Source: Eupeodes corollae (lineage: Eukaryota; Arthropoda; Insecta; Diptera; Syrphidae). From it: a stretch of DNA of 64,000 bases. Below, one piece after another: positions 53,201-62,200 of the stretch. The notes under the pieces were generated by a model that ran no database searches, had not been told where the DNA came from, and saw only the letters and a program-made list of their open reading frames with translations. Position 1 is the stretch's first letter. Each line of letters opens with the position of its first letter. The translations under genes and the position numbers were made by a program. The stretch lies in the NCBI RefSeq assembly GCF_945859685.1, contig NC_079149.1, positions 66,234,991 to 66,298,990 of the forward strand. Reading direction: 5' to 3'.

Positions 53201-56200
53201 GGGTTTCAAAGATTTTGGCTCTCCAACTAACTCAATATATATATTTTGTTCCCCTCTACAAGCCATTTTGTATAGGTTTAAATGAAATTTTTCAAAATTG
53301 TGGTGTTATGCCTTAAACCTGTTTCTAACTAAACAGAGCTGGCTAATTCTTTTAGACTCGAGTTCAAATAGACTCGGGTTTAAAATATGACTATGAATAT
53401 GCCATATATTGTTTTGTGTCTTCCATTAAGATATGTTTAAATGCAGAAACGCATTCAAATGTTTACAAATATTGAATTTGGGAAACATCACGTAACTTTC
53501 ATTATTCTTGTTCTTGTTTTTGTTTTAAACATTCTTGTGGTTTTTTTTTTTAATTACAGTTAAAGCTAACATAAATGAACCGAACTATTTTTCGGTGTTT
53601 TGATATTTAAATGTGTCATAAGCGGCCGTGCGATCGTTTCAAAAAGAAGTACAATAAAGTCATTTCCTGTTTTCAATTTTTTATTTTTAGCCGTAAGAAT
53701 AATGGCGAAAGGCAGCATCTCTATGTTGATAATAATACTAAGCTTCATACAAAAAGTTAAAAACCCTTCATCTTCTACCTCAGTATTGGAAAATAAAAAT
53801 ACTAATATAACAAGACAAATATTTTTCTTTCCTTACCAAAAAATACAGACATTTATTGTTCTGATTTAGCTTGTTTGTGTTTTGTGCACAATTTCTATCA
53901 CCGTAGCAAATTTATTAAAATTTTTCGTTTAACATAGTTTAAGAATTTGAGTTAGAAATTTACTTTGTACCATTTCTGTTCTTTTTTTCTTTTTAACAAT
54001 AATGGATATTTGATTACTGCACATATTCTGATATTTCGGGGGGGGGGGGGGGGGAACTTCTAACCCATTAAATTGTTTTGGGGATGACAGTACACTCAGC
54101 TTTTCATATTCGTTTCCAGATTCACATCCTCTTTCTTCGGATGTGAAATTTTAACGGCAGTTGATCTCGACAGCATTGTCCAATGGAGAATTATAAACCG
54201 TGTTTGATTTAATGCTTCAAAAACTCAATGCTGATGCCGCTATCCACGAGTGGCATTTACATCCAGGAAACTAATTAACTTTGTATCACAGATCACTTCT
54301 TATGGAATGATCACATATTCAATATTGCCAAAAATGCCGCTAGGTGCTTAGGATTTCTCCGACGGTGCAAGACATTGTTCACCCCTTCTGATCTGGCTGT
54401 AATTTACAACGCCTTCATTCGCCCAAAACTTGAATAAAACTCTCATGTTTGGGCATGTGCCCCTAAAGCAAGTTTAGGTATTTTGGACAGGATCCAAAAA
54501 AGAGCTTTGAAAATGATAGGCGATAGAATTTTTATCAAAAAAATTACGTTACTCGAACACCGCCGGAATGTTTCATGCCTTTCGTTGTTCTACCGAAAAT
54601 TGTATAAACAGTGTTCTGTCGAATTAGCCAGTTACATTTCCCCCCTCAAACAATTCAGCGGGAATACTAATACTTCTAGGAATGCACATCAGCTTAACCT
54701 TGAGCTCAATTTCGGACGTACTGTCAAGTATAGAGATCCTTTTTCTAACCGCACTTCAAGAATGCGGAATGCTTTACCTACCCAGCTCTGTTTTTCCGTA
54801 TCATTTTGATATTCAAAACTTTAAGACAAATGTACATCGTTATCTCCCCTTTAATCTTTCCCTATTTTCCTAAAGTTCGCACTGTGTTTAAACTTTAAAC
54901 ATGTTAAGGGTATCAATAACACCTTGAGTGCCAGTTTCTTATAGAAAAAAGTTATGTCCTGTCCAATACAAATGGCACTTAAATAAATTTTATTTTATTA
55001 TATTTATATTATATTATTGTATTGACCTAAAAATTGATTGAACTTTTAACTATAGACAACACTGACCAAAACAAATATATGTTTAAATATTGTTCAGAAT
55101 TAACTTATTCATTTAGGCAAAAATAATATTAAAAACACTGTATTCCTTTATTAATTTTTAAAAGCGCATTAATTGATGAATTTGTTTATTTTTTTCTTCC
55201 AGGGATTGTTCTCAAGAATAACTTTTAGGGAGCCTGTTTTTCTTGGGGGAACAGGCAACATTACTGGTTTAGCTAAACGGCTCCCAGTTTATGAAGGGAT
55301 GGTGGGTTGCATTCGAAGATTTGTTGCTAACGAACATGAGTATAGCTTCAGTGAACATCCCCTTGGTGACGTTTCCAAAGGATTCGATATTCGTAAGTAC
55401 ATTTGCATACATTACCTGTATATTCATGTATTTAACTGCATAGACATCTTCATTAGATAATACGATGTACGGAAACTAATTATTCTACTGATTAATATAT
55501 TCCCGCCTTATTTCTAAAACTTATACAGAGATATAGAAAAATCAAACTCATGTTTTACTTAAAATAATTCACTCAGCTACACTATTAACAATGAAAAGTC
55601 AACACAAACCTAAGAACAAAAATTAGCTCCATGTTTTTATTTAAACAGGTGAAATTCAAACTGAATATAAATATGCATACGAATGTACATATATCGTTAT
55701 ATCGAGGGTAAGAAACCTTAGAAAAGTATTTCACACCAAGCTTAGGTTACCCATTGAATTTTATCACACAATCCTTAATACAAAACATATTCTCTACCCA
55801 GGAAGCTTATCACACGGCAAATGCATGCAATCGCAAACACCATAATGACGTATTGTTTAATGCAAACCTAATTAAAAATTAAGCATAACCCTACAAACAT
55901 ATGGAAATGCGCCCCATAATACACCCATTTCAGCAACAGCAGCACACCTAATATTAACCTTTGTTTTATATATTTTCAGAGGACTGCACAACGGACAAAT
56001 GCTACAAATACCCTTGTCAGCATGAAGGAAAATGTTTGCCATCCGATCAAGGTGCAATTTGCCTCTGTCCAATGGGCTTCGTCGGAGATCTCTGTGAACT
56101 TAGACTAGACTTGCAAGTAAATACAAAATACACATACGGATGACTTTTCTTATCCGCTCGCCACTTGGGGTTTTTCCACAACCCCTTTTTGCATGAATGT

Positions 56201-59200
56201 CAGCCTATCACCTAAATCCTATAGAGATTATCATACACAGAGCGAGTGAAGGGTTGTTGTAAGGCAGAAAAAAAAACATACAAAACAAAAACAACATGCA
56301 GAAGGGTGTTAAGGGTGCACGAAACGATGCTGAAGTCATCACTACAATAATTACCCTTAAGTACGGTGCATTAAATATTCTCGATTTTTTTTGTTTTCCT
56401 CTTTTTGCAGGTGCCCTCATTTAACGGATCGTCTTACCTGCGATATGCACCCCTTGGAGACAGTGCTCTTATTTGGCTTGAACTTCAGGTTGGTATAATT
56501 TGTTTTGTTCATTCGTTGTGCTAATAAGCTGTTTTGGAAAAAGCTCTTTTCACATTTCCGCACACACATCACTTGCCATTTTATATTCTTTTATTTTTTT
56601 GATTGTTTGAAGGTTGTAATTAAGCCTTTGGAAACGGACGGAATTATTTTATACACTGGCCATGAACATCATGGAGACTTTATTGGATTGTCCTTGGATA
56701 TGGGGTTTGTTGAGTTTTCCTTTGATTTGGGAAGTGGTCCAGCTATAGTGAGGTTAGTAAAATTTGGTTTTTATAATTATTTCAACTTGCGTGATTGTCT
56801 TTTTATTATATTTTTTCTAACTCTTTTATATAATGTTTGTACATTTATGCGTATATGTGTATAAGACTTTCTGAAGCTATCAACTTCAAATTTAGATTAA
56901 CATCTTCATCATTTTCAGTATTTCATAAACTTTTTTAAAACCCTTATTAGTTGTTACTCTTCAATTAATCAATATAAACGTGAAAAATACTGAGTCACTT
57001 ATATTCTCAAACGGTTTTTGACAAAAAAAAAAATGAAAACGATTTCGAAATTATAATTGTAGTGATAACAAGCAATTTTTCCAAACAAAGCACATATAGT
57101 TTTTGAAATAATTTATTGATAAACGTCAATATAAGATTCGTAAATAATTAAATTAAAGTTCATATTCGAATGCGGCACCAAAACTTATTCTAAATCGTTT
57201 TTTTTATTCAAAATAATGAAATTATATATTTCAAAAGGTTTAATAGTCAAATAAAGATTCATAACTAATGAGAATTTTCGCAAAGCAGCAAACTGTATCT
57301 AGAAGATAAAAATCAACACTTTGCATATACTGTGTCTTAGCTTGGCCTTCAAAACACCGTTTAACTTGACCTGATGTAATTTTAAATTTGAGCTCAGAGC
57401 TACAAAATCCTTTGGAAAAGTATTATTTGATCAGGCTTATTTTCTTGACGAGTGAATTTTCACAATATTCCTACATTTTAATTTGTCAAATATGTTGACG
57501 TGGGGTCATAAATTCACAGACCAAAATTGCGTACTAGAATTTTAAAATATTCCATTAATGGTGCTTTTTTTTGTTTTTATAATTAGCGAACACTTAAAGG
57601 GTTTTGTATACCTTTCATATGCCAAAAACACATAGTGAGCATTAGGAAAAGAGGGAAGGGATGGATAGGAGGTTTCGGTGTACATTGATTTTGAATTCCT
57701 GAATATTGCAAGAGAAAGGCATTCCATATTCACGTAGTACTGCTAAAAAATTAATCTCTGTACGTCATAGTACGGCCGAAGTTGGGCTTAAGGGTAAACT
57801 GATGGACATTCCTAGAAGCCCGGGTATTACGGCTAAATTGTTTAAGGGTAGGAATGCAACTGGCTATTTCACTAAATCATAGTCTGTTAAAAAAGGAAGA
57901 TATATCTTAAGCTGATAATTAATCAGCGTCTCCATGACCTAAGAAGGTTTCTTGCCTCACCCTTTTTTACCGTTATTTTAACGGACTATGCTCTAGTGAA
58001 ATAGCCATTTGCATTCCTCCCCTTAAACGATTTAACCGTAATACCCGCGCTTCTAGGAATGCCCATCAGTTTACCCTTGAGCCCAACTTCGGACGTACTA
58101 TAAAGTACAGAGATTCTTTTTTAGCGGTACTACGCGAATGTGGAACGCCTTGCCACGCTCTATCTTTCCCTGTCATTGCAATGTTCAGAAATTTAAAACC
58201 AATGTACACCGACACCTCCTATCCAACCCTTCCCTCTTTCCCTAATGCTCACACTGTGTCTTTGGCATATTAAAGGTATAAAAAACCCTTTTAATGTTTG
58301 CTAATTTAAAAAAAAAAAAAGAAAGAAGAGACGTTAGTGCTATCGGTCGGTAATTGGTGGGAGAAGAAGGTTCAAATTTTGTTGGGATTGGCTGAACAAA
58401 TGCGGTTTTCCAACTAGTCGGAACGAGCCTAGAAGAATAGGATATATGGAAAAGCTTACGCAGTGGTTTTGCTTGCGTGGAAGAACAACTCTTCAAAATA
58501 ATAGAGGGGATACTATCTGGGATTTATGAATGTGAAGATCTTTAAGAACTCTCGCCACAGTTCGAGTACGAAAAAGTAAAGGTGTCATAGATTCATTGGT
58601 GAAATTTTCGGCGAACTACCTGGCAAATAAGTTAGCTTTATCAATAGAGCTAACTAGAGGAGTGTCATTGACAACAAGCGTAGGAAGAGGAAGAGGAAGA
58701 AATTCTCATGTTTTTTACAAATGACCAACAATTCTTACTGCCTTTGGGACATTGCATTATTTTTTGCTTTAATTTTTGGTCATGTAATAATGTGATCCTT
58801 CTCATATAGGCGTTGCATGCCTTCCTGGCTTGCTTAAACTTTTTCCGGTTTTCCTCAGTTGGGTTGGCTTTAAAACACCGGAAGCTCACCTCTTTCTCCT
58901 TGATACCCTCTTTGCAGCTCGAATCGAACCATGATTTAAACTTGGGTTTAATACTTTTAAACCTATCCGGGATTAAGGTTTCCATTCCCAGATGAATCGT
59001 ACTAAAAATCATATCTGCACTGGAGTCTAAGTCGCTAACGAGGAAGCATAGCGACCAGTTAAAGATCCTGAAGAAATTATTGAGACCGTCCCAGTTCGAC
59101 CTTCCACGTCCGATATTTGAGTGGGCTCGTGAATGATTTGCTTATTTACGGAAAATTTAAACCACATAAAATTGAGAAAAGAATTGGTGCTGAGACCATA

Positions 59201-62200
59201 TTGTAGCAAAAACTGATAAGCAACATCATTCAAAGAAAATTCGTTCTAAGCCCACGAATATTATTATAATAATCTACCCTTAAATTAACAGCCATTGCAA
59301 AATAAAAAATAAAAAACCAAAAGAGACAAAGACTATAAGACATATATTAATTTTATATTTATTTATTTTATTACAAAATTTAAAGAAAACTAATTCAATA
59401 TCTTTTTTTTTAATTTGCTTAAATATCTACTTCTTACAATAAGGTCCTTTAAATAAAATTAATACCTAACTAATTCTACCTAATAAATACTTAACTTTTT
59501 TACTTTCGCATTTATACTATAAGTATGATTTTTTTTTGGATAAAATTTATTTATTTCTATCTCTGATAAAAGTTTCAAAAACACGCCCTTCAGTCTACAT
59601 AATATGATTTTTGTTACGTCATAACGACATGGTCCAAATCTTTTATAACGTTCCGAAACATATCCTACCACCTCCTGCAAGACTTTAATAACGTCTTGAT
59701 TTCTTATGTATATAAACATCAGGTTCGAGATTACCAAAGAAGTTTGACTTCTGTCACGTCTAGTGCGTTGCACGTGCTCTTTTTTTTAACTTTGGTTTGC
59801 AGGACAAATTTTATCACTACATATTATGTGTGTGTGTAATAATGTATGTACATGTATAGGTCCTTTTCATATATTCATATGATAATTTTATGATTTCAAA
59901 ATACCTACCAGTCAAAACAGTGTGTTTAAAGGCCATATAGAATTTATTTAAGATTCATTTACGTGATTAGATTATGATGTAGGTAGGTTAGGTACTGAAC
60001 GTACAGCTAACCTATACTTCCTAACTGTCTTTCTGAAATTTTTGCGGAAATGAATATATTTTCTGCATAATTTATGTATAAGGAAATTCTATTTTATGTG
60101 GTTTTGCATTTGTGTGTGCCAATTCCTTTCCTTCTCTTTTCTTCTTTTTTGAATCTTTGATAAGCTCAGCTCAGGCCAGGAAGCAACATAAAGAATCTAT
60201 GTATTGTAAAGGCCGGGTCCAAAAATTTAGTCAGGAGGGGTCGCACTCGAATTTTGTGAAAGCAATCTTAAATATAACCTATTAAGAGCTTTTACATACA
60301 ACGACTTTATGAATTTCTGAAAGGGGCCAAGCAAAGCTAAAAAATGAAGAACACAAAACAGTTATAATTCTAAATTTAAAGAAACGTGCTTTTTCTGTTA
60401 AGAATTCAACATACAAACAAATCTAGGTAAACGAAAATATTGCGCTATTTGAGTAATATCTTTAGAATGTTCAAATTCCAGAAAAATAAATATCGTGCAT
60501 AACTAGCATGTTTTCATTTAAAAGAAATATCCAACATTGACGTAGAGTAAATGTATCCAGGAATACTCATTTAAGTCGATGAAAAATCTCATTTCCAGAA
60601 AAACGCACTTTTTGTCCAAACAGGGCATTTTATACCTATGAGCGTTCGCTTTTTAGAATGCCATTTGAATATTAGACTTGCATTTTTATAGAACATTTTT
60701 TTCAGGAGGAAGAAAAGGATAAGAAAAAATGATTTTGTCGATATGGCTTCTAAAACGTTGATACTTCATCAATTTTGGAAATAACCCACTTTTAAAAAAG
60801 CCCAGTCTGGCAATGAGAGCCAAAGAACTAAAATGGAATTAAAGATGAGTGAAAGGAATTGCACTTGCGACACGTTTTTACCTCGGTTTTATTTGCGATT
60901 TTCTTAGGAACTCTAACCAACATGTTCTCAGAAATATGTTTATTGACTATTCACATATTCATTATAATGACTTTATTTTAAATACTGAAACCGATATTAA
61001 AAACAACCCACAAAACTCTTGGGGCTATGTAAGAGAAATACTGACGGGTATCCAAACTGCATGTCTTTCAACAACGAACTCAGCCGTGACTCTGAAAAAA
61101 ATGTAAACACATATGTTTTGCAAATTTGTTCAAAGATGCTTTCAAAGTAGCGAGTGCTAAACGCCTGAGTCATTAGCCCTCTCACAAAATTTCCCTCATT
61201 TGAATTCAATTAGTCTTTGGATCTCTGAAGATGAAATCGTTCGCAAAGCTTCAGAACTTGATGTTTGTTATAGCAGTGGTTAAGATGGTGTGCCTTCCTT
61301 CTTATATTTTGAAAAATGCGTATCTTATTCATCCTTTCCTCTTCATATTCTTTTGAATGAATCGCTCAAATCTTCAATTTTTCATGAAATTCCGAAAAGT
61401 TCTTACATAACACCGATACATAAAAAGGTTAATAAAAATGAAATAAAAATTATCGTCCCATTGCAAAATTGTCCGTCATCCCTAAGTTATTGAGTCCATT
61501 ATTTGTAAAGTCATATCGTTTAATTGTAAGTCTATAATTTGTGACAGTCAACATGGTTTTGTTTAAAATATGTCAACAGTTACTAACCTGTTTCATTTCA
61601 GTTCTTTTTGTTTAGATTCATTTGAAAAACAGGAACAAGTTGACTTTCTCTTCACAGACTTCAGTAAGGCCTTTGATAAATTGTGCCATAAAACTTCCAA
61701 ACTTAAATCCCAAGGCTTTAACAATAAATTTGTTAGTTGGGTTTCGTCGTACTTATATAATAGATCATACAACGTAGTTTTTAGGAATTAGCAGTCATCA
61801 TATTTGTATACCAATTTTATCGTACCACAATGTAGCCACTTAGTACCTTTACTGTTAATTACCTTCTATTATAAAACACATTAAAATTTTCAAACGTATT
61901 GGCTCACTTGACGACTGTTTACTCCTACAACAGGATCTAAATAGTTTTCGCGAACGGTGTTTTATAAATAAGCTTTTACCGAACATAGACAAATGTAAAT
62001 CAATGTGTTTTATACACAAACAAAATGTTTTGACTTTCAATTATCAATTAGACTCTTCTTATTTGACTAAACTCCCTACTTTCTCTGACCACTTTTACAA
62101 ATCATTATGACTGTATTATTAAGAAAGCAAATAAGACACTCGGATTTATAAAACGGTTTTCACATGATTTTCCCGACCCTTATATTCTTCCACTTCTTCA

